Shown: positions 49,501 to 59,866 of the stretch, in pieces
Position numbering within the stretch: the stretch's first letter is position 1
How the letters are laid out: every line of letters starts with the position of its first letter
Origin: Rotaria macrura
Taxonomy: Eukaryota; Rotifera; Eurotatoria; Philodinida; Philodinidae
Reading direction: 5' to 3'
NCBI GenBank assembly: GCA_900239685.1
Contig: OENT01000137.1
Coordinates: 1 to 64,000, forward strand
DNA length: 64,000 nt
The notes under the pieces: model-generated
The model's input: the letters and a program-made list of their open reading frames with translations, nothing else
What the model was told of the DNA's origin: nothing
Database searches by the model: none
Translations under genes and position numbers: made by a program

Positions 49501-52500
49501 GAATGTATTATTTTATGAAAATTTCGAATAAATTCTTTTACCTGTTCCAGCTGGTCCAGCAGGTGCTCCACCCATACTCATGTGTAATGCTTGTGCTAAT
49601 GTAATATAGCATCGATCAGTTAATGGTGTTATGACTAAACGTTCATTACAACCAAGAAATTCATTCATATAGGTAAAATCAACATCTGTTATTGATATTT
49701 GAACTTTATCTAATTCTTCAAGGAAATAGAATCGTGTTTGTTTAAGCCAATCGAAGTCGCCTACGGATCGAACATTAGTTTGAAGAATTTCATCAAATAT
49801 ATCTTTTTGATGAACATGTATGGTAATCAGTGTTTCATATTTAGTGCGTTCGACACGCGTTAAATCTTTCGTTGTTTGATCAATTAATAGATCAAGAATA
49901 TCACCAAATACTTTAGCGGTTTGTTTCATTATTGCTCTATCAGATTTAACACGACGTAATGCGTCTGTTGCATCACGTGTCCATATTAATTGTATACCCA
50001 GCAGGCCAACTTGTGCCGGATATGTATTAAGAAATTCAATTAGATTAAACGAAGATGGATCAGACAAGGCATGATGAGCTTGACGTATGACACCATGTAA
50101 TGATTTTTGTGATTCTTTAAGTAACGACATTAACCAGATTTCAACGTTACCTTCGGCTTTAACAGGTTTTTCAAGCTAAATAATACAGATAAGACTATGA
50201 TTTAGAATGTAATAAATTCAATTTAACTTACTTCAACGGTTTCACCTTCGGATGATTCAATCGTTAAAATTTTATCGTATTCTTTTTCATGAAAGCGAAC
50301 TGTTTTTATATTATCGAAAACACTTAGTAGATGAGCTTTGATCGTATGTGGATCACTAGCTTGACCTAAGATTTCTAATAATGCTGGATCAGAAACAAAG
50401 AAGAAACGTGGAAATAGAAGACGTTTTCGTTCTAAATAGCCCGTCAACGATTTTTGACATAATTCAAGTTGTTCCAAAAGATGAGGTAACAATTGTTTCA
50501 ATGTTTCATCTGTTGTACAACATTGTACAACAGCTGGTTGTTCATGTGCTTTGGACATGATTTTAAGCCATGATTTATCAATAGATGAGAAACGTTTCGC
50601 TTCTTGTGGCAATTGTTTAGCAATATCACCACCAACAAAAACAGCTTCTAAATAAACCCATAAGTTCTGTACACGCATCCAATTTTCAATGATTTCATTT
50701 GTATCTGTTAAATCTTTAACCCATTTTTGAATTTGTTTTCGAAATGGAACATTGTATCTAGATAAAGGAAGTTTTTTTCAAAAAAATGAATATTCTCATT
50801 TACAAACCTATTCGACATTAATGAGCCAAGTAACATAAGAGAATCTTCGAGTAGACTAATAACTTCTTGAATTCGGTCACCTTTAAGTAATAATTCTCCT
50901 CGTGTTTTAAATTGAGCAAAATTAAATTCTTGTATTTTCCAATCCGACTCAACTTGTTTAAGTTTTGCTTCAATGTCTCGTTCTTTAACAGCTGCAATAC
51001 AAATATCTTCAATATCTTCTTTATATTGAAGTAATGGTAAATCCATAACATTTCTCAAACGAAAATCATCAGCTTCAACATCTAAATTATGTACACCAGT
51101 TACTTCAGCTATGCGTAACCAATGACGATTTTGCATGGCTCGATTCGACATCATTTCCAATAGAGGACAACCTAGATTAGATTTTGTATGTCAATACAAA
51201 AACAAAAATCAACCATCTAACTTCATCTTTCGAGTACAACTTACATTCACTAAAATCATCAATAGTTTTTTTTAATGCATCATGAGCTGGAAATTCTCGT
51301 AGACCTTTAGGTAATTTTCGACATGCTATTTGAAAATCAGACAATTCTTGATTGATTTTATCTATATTAACATCAGCCCATGCTATTTCAAAATAGCCTG
51401 CAACTGTATCTAAGACTTTATTATATAAACTGTAAAGACGTTGTAATAATGTTAGATCTTTTTTGATTTTTTCTAATTGTGGAAAATCAGTTACCGATAA
51501 ACCAAATAGTATTTCTCCACCATGATATGTTTCATATCGTTTATATAAATTTTCTACACGACTTTGAAATAGAACTTGTCGATCGCTTGATTCACGTGGT
51601 GTTAAGTCTGGCATCGTTGGTCCACCTTGTTCATAATCGAAATAAAATCTTTCACATTCTTCAATAAACACTTTAACATTTTCCAATAATTCTGTTCGTT
51701 TCTTAGGTTGAATTTTAAGTAAATATGTTGTAACTTCGCTCTATAGAACATGATAACGGAGTTATATCATGAATAACAATAAAAAATAAACGATTTCTTT
51801 TTTTTTTACTTACACAATGACGTTGAAGTTTTTCCCAACTTAATTTAATCGATTCAGCACGATCACATTCTTCTCGTGAAACATTAAGACCATGAGCTTG
51901 TAACATGGTGTAAGATTCTTCAATAGGTGCTATACTCATATCTATACGAATTTCGTTATCACGTAAATCTTTAATAGCAATCATGATTAAACGAATATCT
52001 TCTAAATCATTGATTGGACGTGATAAACGTTTTTCGATATCTTCCATGAATGTGCTAACTTCATTCATTTCTTTACGATATCTCGTATTACATGCTTGAC
52101 CATAACGAACAATCCAATCGCGTACTTCTTGATTAAGAGCAAATTTCAAATGTTCTTGAAGAAAAGAAAAGTTCTTAATACAAAATATCTAGAAACTAAT
52201 CATATTGACATACCAGTAAAAATAGCCAACGGACCGACAGGCATAAATTCCTGTTGAGAACTAATGTCCGATGCTAGATTTTCATAAAATTTAATTTTAG
52301 CTTCGAATTCAGATACACGTGGTTCTTGTGATAGAAAATCTTTTAATTCTTCATCGCGATCACGATGCCATAAAGCATTGAAACGTCCAAATATTTCAAG
52401 TGCTGTTGTTATATCCTACAATAGCAAATATGCACAAGAATGCTAACGGATAAATATTCGATATAAAAATATGGTTTACTTTCTTCGTTGCATTAATACA

Positions 52501-55500
52501 CGTGGCTAACAGTGAAACTAATTTAGCAACATCTTTATTTTCTGATACATTTTTATAATAGTTATTGACTTGAGTGAATTGAACTCGAGTTAGTTGTTGT
52601 TGATCAACACTGGCAGCTTGATCGTTTCCTCGTAATCGACTATTTGTGCCATCAGCTGTTGTTAATCCTTGATGCACTAAATCTTTTGTTGACGATTCAA
52701 GAACAAAGCCAGCTGATGCTGATCCTGGAGTGGCTACAGTAGTAGGTTCTTCATCATGTTCTAATGCAGGATTTATTGCTAGATGTGATTCACTTTCACC
52801 AGTTTGTGTATCCATGGGTGTGTCAGATTTATTCGTGCGTTTTGATTGCTAGAAAAACGCAAGAAATATTGAAAAAAAAAACATTATGACAAAGAATTCT
52901 CTTCAATAAGAACGTTTTTTTTTCAGTAGAAGACATTTCATGCAATTAATAGATAAAAGAAAAACATCGAAGTATTAGACTCACGAAAGAAACATGCATA
53001 ACAATAATTTACTTGTCTATTTAGACTTCTCAATAAAGAAAGGTCATCGACTGTTGACTGTAGGATTCCAAGAGAAACTAATATCTTGGTCATTTTCAAA
53101 GATAAATGTATCGTCTAAAATAATTGACATATGTTTGTATGCAAAAAATCTTGTCTGCTAGTTCTTTTTATTTTTCATTTCACAATACATGATATCATCT
53201 ATGCTTTTCTTTTCTTTTATTCATTACTAAATCATTTCTTCACTTACTCTTTTTCTATTTCTATCCCATTGTGAAATAGTTTTCGAAATAGATACAATCG
53301 TTTGTACAACTTTATTTAAATAGATTTGTACTTCATCAGTTGGCGGTTGAATAGTTACAACTGGAATAGCTAATTCAGCAAATACTTTAAATACTGGTGC
53401 TTCATGATGATTTCGGCCTATGGAAAATGATAGAATTTATACATAGTGAAGTGCATAAAAAAAACAATCAATTTCAATTTACTGTAACTAAGTGTTGATG
53501 TAATACGTTTACGTAATTTTTCTAAAGTCATCTTAATTACACGAACGATAGCATCAAGATTTCGATGACTAAAATGATTGATTAATTCTGTTATGGCAAT
53601 TTGTAATGTTTCATGTTGTTGTTCACGTTTACGACGTGATTTTGTTGCCAATATAGTTGAACCTTTTCGTCCTTTCGATGATTTTCCTGACGATATTTGT
53701 CTTGTTCGATTTGTTGTAATTGATTGTTGTTGACTACTTCGTGCTGATTTCTGTGAACTTGGATCACGAACAGTGGTTGCATCATCTAAATTAGTCAATA
53801 GAGAAACGAAGTAAGTTAAATTAAAATAAAAACAATGCAATCTACCATCAGAGTCTTCATCTTCAAGGTCTGAAGGAATATTGGAATGTTGCGTATGTTC
53901 ATTGCCATCGGCATTCGGACTCATTATGTGACCACATAAAAGGTCAATCACTTCTAGTACAGCATCTTCAACATTATGGGATTTCATTTGAATTTGTTTT
54001 GATGCTAGATTGCATAAATTCTATTGAAACAAGAAATGTATATGTATGTAATAATGTCTTATTTCTTCTATGCTTTACTTGAGTATGATGTAAGAATTCT
54101 TCAGGTGCCACTGGTTCGTCTTCCGGTAAATCGCATAGCGACATAGTAGCTATTTCATCGAGTACTGCATCAATACGATACGTAATAAGATCGTTGGCAC
54201 GATCTAACATTAAATCGAATTCATCTAATGCCGCATTCACCTAATGGAAGAGAGTGAAAAAAATATATTAGAAAGAGAACAGAATCTAACGAACAGCTGT
54301 AATAAAATCATCGATTGTTAATGATGCCCATGTTAGAGATGTTAAACCAGGTTTAATAATATCATTCAAACGATGAATTTTTGGTGCTAGTAATGCTTCG
54401 AATGGTTGCTTTATTTTTTCTCTTAAACGTTTATTCTTTTCAACTAATTGCGTTAAATCTTGATAGTGTTTTTTAAGATATTCTTCTCGTTGTGCCAATA
54501 CAGCAGCTTCTTTGGGAATATCTAATCCTAAACGTGCTAAACATTGAGTTTCACGTATTAATTCCAGAATATTTGGATCGAAATTAACTAAGTATTCTGG
54601 GTTTGTTTGCGATGTTGATGTTACAACAGATGCTATGCCCGTATGAGATGATGCAGCCGATAAAAGATCATCACGATTCACACGTAGTAATATACTTGAA
54701 TGAATACCAGTTGCAACTACGTTGACTTGTCGAAGCCATCCACGATGATATAAAATTTCGTAGGATAAAAGAACTTTCGAGAGTTGATTGTAATTTTTTA
54801 TAATTTTCTTTGCTTCAGGATATTGTAGAATAGTTTTGTTTGCATTGAAAATCTCCATCGGCTGTTGAATACGCATATACAATTGACGAGCCCACATAAT
54901 TCGACCTTGAAAAGCAATAAGATATGAATCAAAAATCAAACATAGTTCTGACAAAATAAAACTAAATCTTACCAGCTGTTGGTGGTAAATCTCTTGAAAT
55001 AAGTGGTTCTTTAGAATTCTTTTGATAGATTTTGGCAACTGAATCCAAATCTTTTGAATATTGCTGTAAAATTTTAGCATATTTTTCATTTAGACCAATA
55101 TTTTGTAATTGTAATTTTTCAAAACGTTTCAATGCAGTCAATGATCGTTCAGTATTACGTATAGCATTAAAATATTTGTCGAGAAATTCATTAATACCAC
55201 TATGAAGATCTGCTATCGATCGACGAAAGTCATCTAAATCACTATCAACATCTGGTTTACGTTGATCCAAAAAATCGTAGTCTTTTTTCTTCATCGACGT
55301 TATAATCATATTGAATTTTGAAAAGAACGGTGATATACCTTCAATTTTCGAATCGGCTAAATGTGAATACATATTTATTGTTCCAAACATGCCGATAATT
55401 TTTTCACATCGTCGTACGAATGAGTCGAATTTTCCGAAAATATACATTTCACTAAAGTCAAATGGACGTTCAGATGGATCTGATGCTAGTTTATTTTTTG

Positions 55501-58500
55501 TTGCTTGAAAACAACGTTGATATTCATCGTTTAATTTGATACAATCGCGTAATTTTGTTATAACATGTTCTTGATGTTGTGACCAGATTGTTTGAGTATA
55601 ATTATCGGTTACATACATTTTCGATGTTGTTATCATTTGATTTGTTATCTATGATAGAAGATGATTTTGAATGATATTGATCAATAGAAAGATTGTTTAA
55701 ATTCGCTCAATCCTATCCATAGTAACATGGAAACTAACTGCATTGAATCCAACGATTCAAATTCATATTGAGTCAACAATGTGAATTATCTCTGAGATTA
55801 ACCCATGCTTGAAACATTGAAAAACCACCAAGGTCTTGTTCTGAAAATTTCGTTTCTATGCACTTTTATTGCTTCTTAGACGATCATCGAAATTTCGAAC
55901 TGAAACATATGCTCGTTTTTTTCCCTTGATCTATTGAATTTTCGAAATATCGTCAATACTTAGAGACACGTAAGAAAAAGTGAGTGTTTTTTTTTACCAT
56001 TTCGACTAGTTGACAAAGAAACAGTATTTCCTAATGAATATTGTGATTTATTATACAGTCAACTCATTTTATCTGTCTAAGCAATACTTCAAGATGAAAT
56101 TCTAGAGAACAGTGGCATATTAACTCTGAAAGCTGCAAGGTTACCGTTCATATTTTACGGCCTTGACTAATTTCGCGCATATACTCCCTTGTGTGTAATA
56201 TGAATCTGCATTGCACAGGTCGGATTTCTAAAGATTACCTCATAGGAAATAAAATATATCTAAAGCACTACAAAAAAAATGATTCTCTTTGATTTACTTC
56301 TGACGATGTGTAAAAATCAATTTCTGGAAGCATTTATGATCATTCACTCTCGATATCAATTCATGATAATTTTCTTTCATGAAAAGTCAATCTCCAACAA
56401 TAGAAATTCGCTTGAGAACAACTAAATATTAACAATTGTTTCTAATAGTCGGTGTTCGATTGGATCTGCTGTTTTTAAAGCCTTCGATAACGAAGAGTTT
56501 GGATGATTGATTACTACTGTTCTTCTATCATGCATGACAACAGTTCATGTTAACAAACCAGAAATCTTATTCAGTAAATAAAAATTTCATATCATGCGAA
56601 ATCACAATTATTTTCGCCATTTCGAATTGAATGTTCTTTAGACGCTCTAGTTATTCTATTTTCATTTATCTAGATAATGAGCGTGAGCATTGATATCAAT
56701 CTGTGCTACATACACATCAATTAAACAAATATCACGTATGTATTCTAACACATCGATCATTCCAGTTATAACTTGATCGATTTACGTTTTTTTTCTCTTC
56801 TAAATTTTGATCATGTAATAACGGTGTCGTCAACATCTGCTAGTAACTATTGTCCATGGTTGCTAGGGAAAACTACGTCACCGTTATTATGCGAGATGAA
56901 GCCGCAGAATTTCTACTAAACAAGGTTTTGCTGATTTTATTTTTCTTCATGAAACATAGTTTGATTTAAAAAAAAATCGAGGAAACCATTTGATTTTCAT
57001 GAACAATAAGTCTTATTATTTAGATCTAGTAACTGAATCAATCGAGTTCAATTTGATTTTCATATTATGAATAATAAACGAAAATTTTACTATAACATAT
57101 GACTTACTTTAACGAATAGTGATGTCATTCGTTCAGATGTATTATAATAACGTGATATTGAATGAATCATGCGTACAGCATTAATAAGACCTGGAATACA
57201 TTCTAACATTCCAACTGGATCAGAATTATATAATGGTTCACAAAATTTTTCTAATGTATATAAATATCGTACATTGTCTTTAGCTTCATTGGCTGCATCT
57301 GTAATTTTGCCATCAAGTAATTTCCATTGCTAAGAAAAGAAAAATAACAAATATACGTATAGATATCTAACGAATGACAAATCAATATCTGTTTTACTTG
57401 AATAAGTTTCGATTTAGCAGTTTGTAATATTGTTAAAACAGCTTTAACATCTTGTCCTTTTATCTGATCAAGTAGAAAATTAAATTTTGTCATACGTTTT
57501 TTCCAATAGTCAAGTTCAGCACGTGGACCAATATTATCTGCTTCACGACGAATCTGTTCACTCTCTGCTAGAACCTTTTGTTTTCGTAAAAAGTAAAATA
57601 TGTTATTAAATCAAATTTTAAAAACATGCTATTTCTTATTTACTTGTTCCATTTGTTTGATCCATATTTTCATGGTTTCTTCGATAGATGCAAGACTTTC
57701 ATTATTGGACGCTATTGATATATAATCCGCCGTGTTTTGTATTTGTGTTAGATCAACTTTATCACATGGTTTTAAGAGAATTCTTTCATTCATACTCTCT
57801 TGAGCACTATTAAGTGTTGCAACGAAGTTATTCAATCGACTAATAAAATCAACTTTTATCATTTGATTATTATCTGAACCAATAAGTTTTCCCCAAGTCG
57901 TTTCTGACGTTTGAAGATACGGTAGATATACATCAGCTATTGATCGACTCAATGCTTGAAGTAACGGCTCAGTATTAGATTCAAACGTATAGAAAAATAT
58001 TTCCTGTAACAAAAAAAAAATAACAAATAAAATTTCAATGATCTATTTTGGTGTAGCCTACATTAACGATATTTTGTCCTGTAATAACAGTCTTCTTTGA
58101 ATTACGTAAAAAGCAAAGACATATTCCGCGTAGACTTTGTTCTTGAAGATCAGCTATGATCACTTTTGGTTTTGAAGATTTTACATTACTCAAATTTGGA
58201 CGATTCGAATATGGCGGCAAACCAGGACGATACGAATCGGCTAGAAACATTGTAGATTTCAAAATATAACGCAATACAAATCTTGAATAACAAACCTCCA
58301 TTCTGATAATTATCTGGATCAAGTTCTTGATAGAAGAAAACTAGATATTGACTGCCGTCATTGATAAAAAGTTGATCCATGAGAGGAAACTAAAATTGAA
58401 TGTTTCAATTTTCTTAAGAAAATCAATTTTCTAGATGAACTCAATTCGATTTACATTTTGACAATCGATTACATTATCTTCGACTTCGAGTCGTTCGATA

Positions 58501-58701
58501 CCAAGTCGAGTTGCAATAATATCAAATAAATGTCGATGTCGTTCATCGAGATTGGACCGTTTGGCTTCACGTTCATCGCGAAGTCGTTGCTAAGAAAACG
58601 AGAAATAATATTGTACAAAATATCTTACTTTAAATTCAATCTAAGGCAGAGCTCACCGCGTATTCAACAACAGAGACGTTTTGTCTCGGTCGTGAGAACA
58701 T
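36545..58701 (-). CDS. DNAH5: Axonemal outer-arm dynein heavy chain, DNAH5/DNAH8 type
   Basis: I traced 45 exons that all join in frame from a start at 58701 to the stop at 36545: 14,223 nt, 4,740 aa using one of the two alternative exons at 44.4-44.7 kb. Family members are about 4,600 aa, so the gene looks complete. The tail begins [20 protein letters not shown], matching DNAH5. Then come linker, six AAA modules, stalk and C-terminal domain, ending [10 protein letters not shown]. Nucleotide sites: AAA1 GPAGTGK, AAA2 [11 protein letters not shown]3 [11 protein letters not shown]4 GVGGSGKQ. It is the ATP-driven motor of the outer dynein arm that powers ciliary beating; DNAH5/8 correspond to the Chlamydomonas gamma chain. 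The DNAH5 versus DNAH8 split cannot be settled by eye, and the symbol is used loosely. Most introns are 50-120 nt; the largest are 1.0-1.46 kb. No frameshift or premature stop was found. Confidence 0.96.
40286..40300. repeat. (CT)n microsatellite in dynein intron
   Basis: A perfect CT run of about seven units inside the 1,012-nt intron between dynein exons 40 and 41. Confidence 0.8.
44383..44505 (-). other. Dynein alternative exon 30b (123 nt)
   Basis: It encodes [20 protein letters not shown] and on to FIDFLR, homologous to exon 30a and to the same DNAH5 segment. Phase is 2-2, with acceptor TTCTTCACAG and donor GTATCAC. The intron between the two exons is 119 nt. Including both would duplicate a 41-aa segment that the family has once. 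Confidence 0.85.
44625..44747 (-). other. Dynein alternative exon 30a (123 nt)
   Basis: It encodes [20 protein letters not shown] and on to FVDFLR, the segment just before AAA4 in DNAH5. It is entered and left in phase 2 (AG at both joins), with acceptor ATCCAATCAG and donor GTCTTTT. It has the same length and phase as 30b and shares about 18 of 41 residues with it. Confidence 0.85.
47345..47445 (-). repeat. Candidate tRNA-derived SINE-like fragment in dynein intron 23
   Basis: On the minus strand the sequence TGGCACAGCGCAGTGGTTGA resembles the A-box head of tRNA-derived SINEs. A weak B-box-like GAGATCCGATTTC lies about 80 nt downstream. The A-box part is also flanked by an 8-bp inverted repeat (TAGAATGG / CCATTCTA). 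No A-rich tail or target duplication was identified, so this could be chance. Confidence 0.25.
48521..49016. mobile_element. MITE-like element in dynein intron 20, palindromic TIRs
   Basis: About 496 bp bounded by inverted repeats of ~35 bp: left end 48521-48556 and right end 48982-49016, whose reverse complement gives the same ATATATGTCGTGTCGAAGTT start. Each repeat is itself nearly palindromic (GTCGAAGTT-AC-AACTTCGAC). There is no coding capacity inside. The flanks are TA-rich, so a TA duplication is possible but cannot be proven. It lies in the 1,242-nt intron that splits Walker A of AAA1. The superfamily is not assigned. Confidence 0.75.
49542..58701 (-). other. Dynein tail and linker exons (E1-E20)
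   Basis: Exons: 58657-58701, 58455-58589, 58296-58389, 58062-58240, 57644-58003, 57398-57574, 57108-57329, 54973-55648, 54295-54905, 54079-54240, 53846-54020, 53483-53785, 53248-53417, 52480-52848, 52214-52415, 51814-52154, 51245-51740, 50808-51171, 50232-50757, 49542-50175. They encode the cargo-binding tail, a low-complexity acidic/Ser insert in E14 (near TPGSASAGF) where the family varies, and the linker ([20 protein letters not shown]). E20 ends inside Walker A of AAA1. Intron 9 uses an atypical donor GTTCGT. Intron 7 (55649-57107) is the longest at 1,459 nt. Confidence 0.85.
56859..56873 (-). promoter_or_regulatory. X-box-like motif in dynein intron 7
   Basis: The plus strand reads GTTGCTAGGGAAAAC, which fits the imperfect inverted-repeat pattern RYYNYY-N(1-3)-RRNRAC bound by RFX factors. 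It is immediately followed by a CRE-like TACGTCA. It sits in the longest intron of the gene, a usual place for an enhancer. Binding is inferred. Confidence 0.3.
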
Positions 58702-59427
58702 CTTACTGAAAGTATTTTGCTTCTTTTTGTTTCTTATATAAAAAAAGAAATAACTGTTACTACTACTACTATTACAAGAATTGCTGCAAATGCCTTCTCA
58801 AATTTCATGCCAACATCTTATCAATTCAAAATTTTAACATCAAGAATTTTGTATATAGTTATATACATATATATATATGCGTTGTTAGGTGAGTCGATGC
58901 ATGTATGTATGCTGAAGAATAGAAGAAGTGCGCAATTTCTTGTTCGTCCAATTCAAATAGCGAAAAGGCAACAAATGTATATGTTAATTAGTAGTACGAT
59001 AGTTCGGTGAGTTTCTACTTAATTTTAAATCAAAATCTCGGCGATGAAATCCATCAAGTGCAAATTTTGTTGGGGGCGATAAAAAGCCCGTACCAAAAAA
59101 GAAAAAAGAAAGAAAACGGAACGAAGCAAAATTCTACATGTATTACTATTGAATATTTAAAAAATCATCAGTAACAGAAGCAGCACTTGATCAATCGAAG
59201 AAAATTTGATTCAATCGTTTATAATTTAAAATAGAGATTCAAGCATAGCCATTTTATTGAATATTAATACATACACATGTTTAAACATCTATGTGTTCGA
59301 TACTTATGACGATCTTGATAGAAGCAAACAAAATTTTTCAGGCAAATTTCTTATAAATTCAAATAAAATTCTTGTTTGTTGAAAAACGACAATCTTCTAG
59401 TTTAGCATATGGTTATTGAAGACCAAC

Positions 59428-59448
59428 CTGCTCTTTGAAACTAGCCAT
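59428..59448 (-). other. Possible alternative first exon of dynein (MASFKEQ)
   Basis: An ATG followed by seven codons ends at a phase-0 donor GTTGGT that would join exon 2 (58589) in frame, giving MASFKEQ-QRLRDE. There is no acceptor with a pyrimidine tract before it, so it would have to be a transcription start exon. Such a short frame can arise by chance. Confidence 0.3.
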
Positions 59449-59767
59449 GATTTTTAATTCTTCACTATTTCGATTTCATTGATTATTCATACACCAAACT
59501 TGCCATGAAAAAAAGAAATTTAAAGAAATTGTTTATGTGCTTCAGTTTTCAACACCCGATTTCTTCTGTTATTTATTCTCTCTCCGCACTGTTTTTTTTT
59601 CTCGAAAACCTAATGGCTAGCACATTAAAGAGAAGAAAAAAAGAATAAGAGAGGTTACAAGTCTACTGTTTTCTTTGTGCCCATCCGTTTTACATACATT
59701 TCGACACCTGAGTTAAATATATAAATATGTACTTTTTTCTCGCTCTCAAATATTTAATAGTGTCTAC

Positions 59768-59866
59768 CTGCATGTCGTTTATGTTCTCACGACTGATTGT
59801 ATTGAAACGAAGACGATTCTGCTGTTGTTGTTGCCATGGGTCACGTGTTTTTGACGATGCTGCCAT
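59768..59866 (-). other. Possible alternative first exon of dynein (33 codons)
   Basis: ATG plus 33 codons (MAASSKTRDPWQQQQQNRLR and on to NINDMQ) end at a phase-0 donor GTAGAC that joins exon 2 in frame. Its higher GC and coding look make it a serious alternative, or the main start, giving 4,758 aa. The proximal exon at 58657-58701 ([15 protein letters not shown]) resembles the MF-x-x-x-R start of vertebrate DNAH5 and follows an ACTTTCAG acceptor-like site. Confidence 0.5.
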
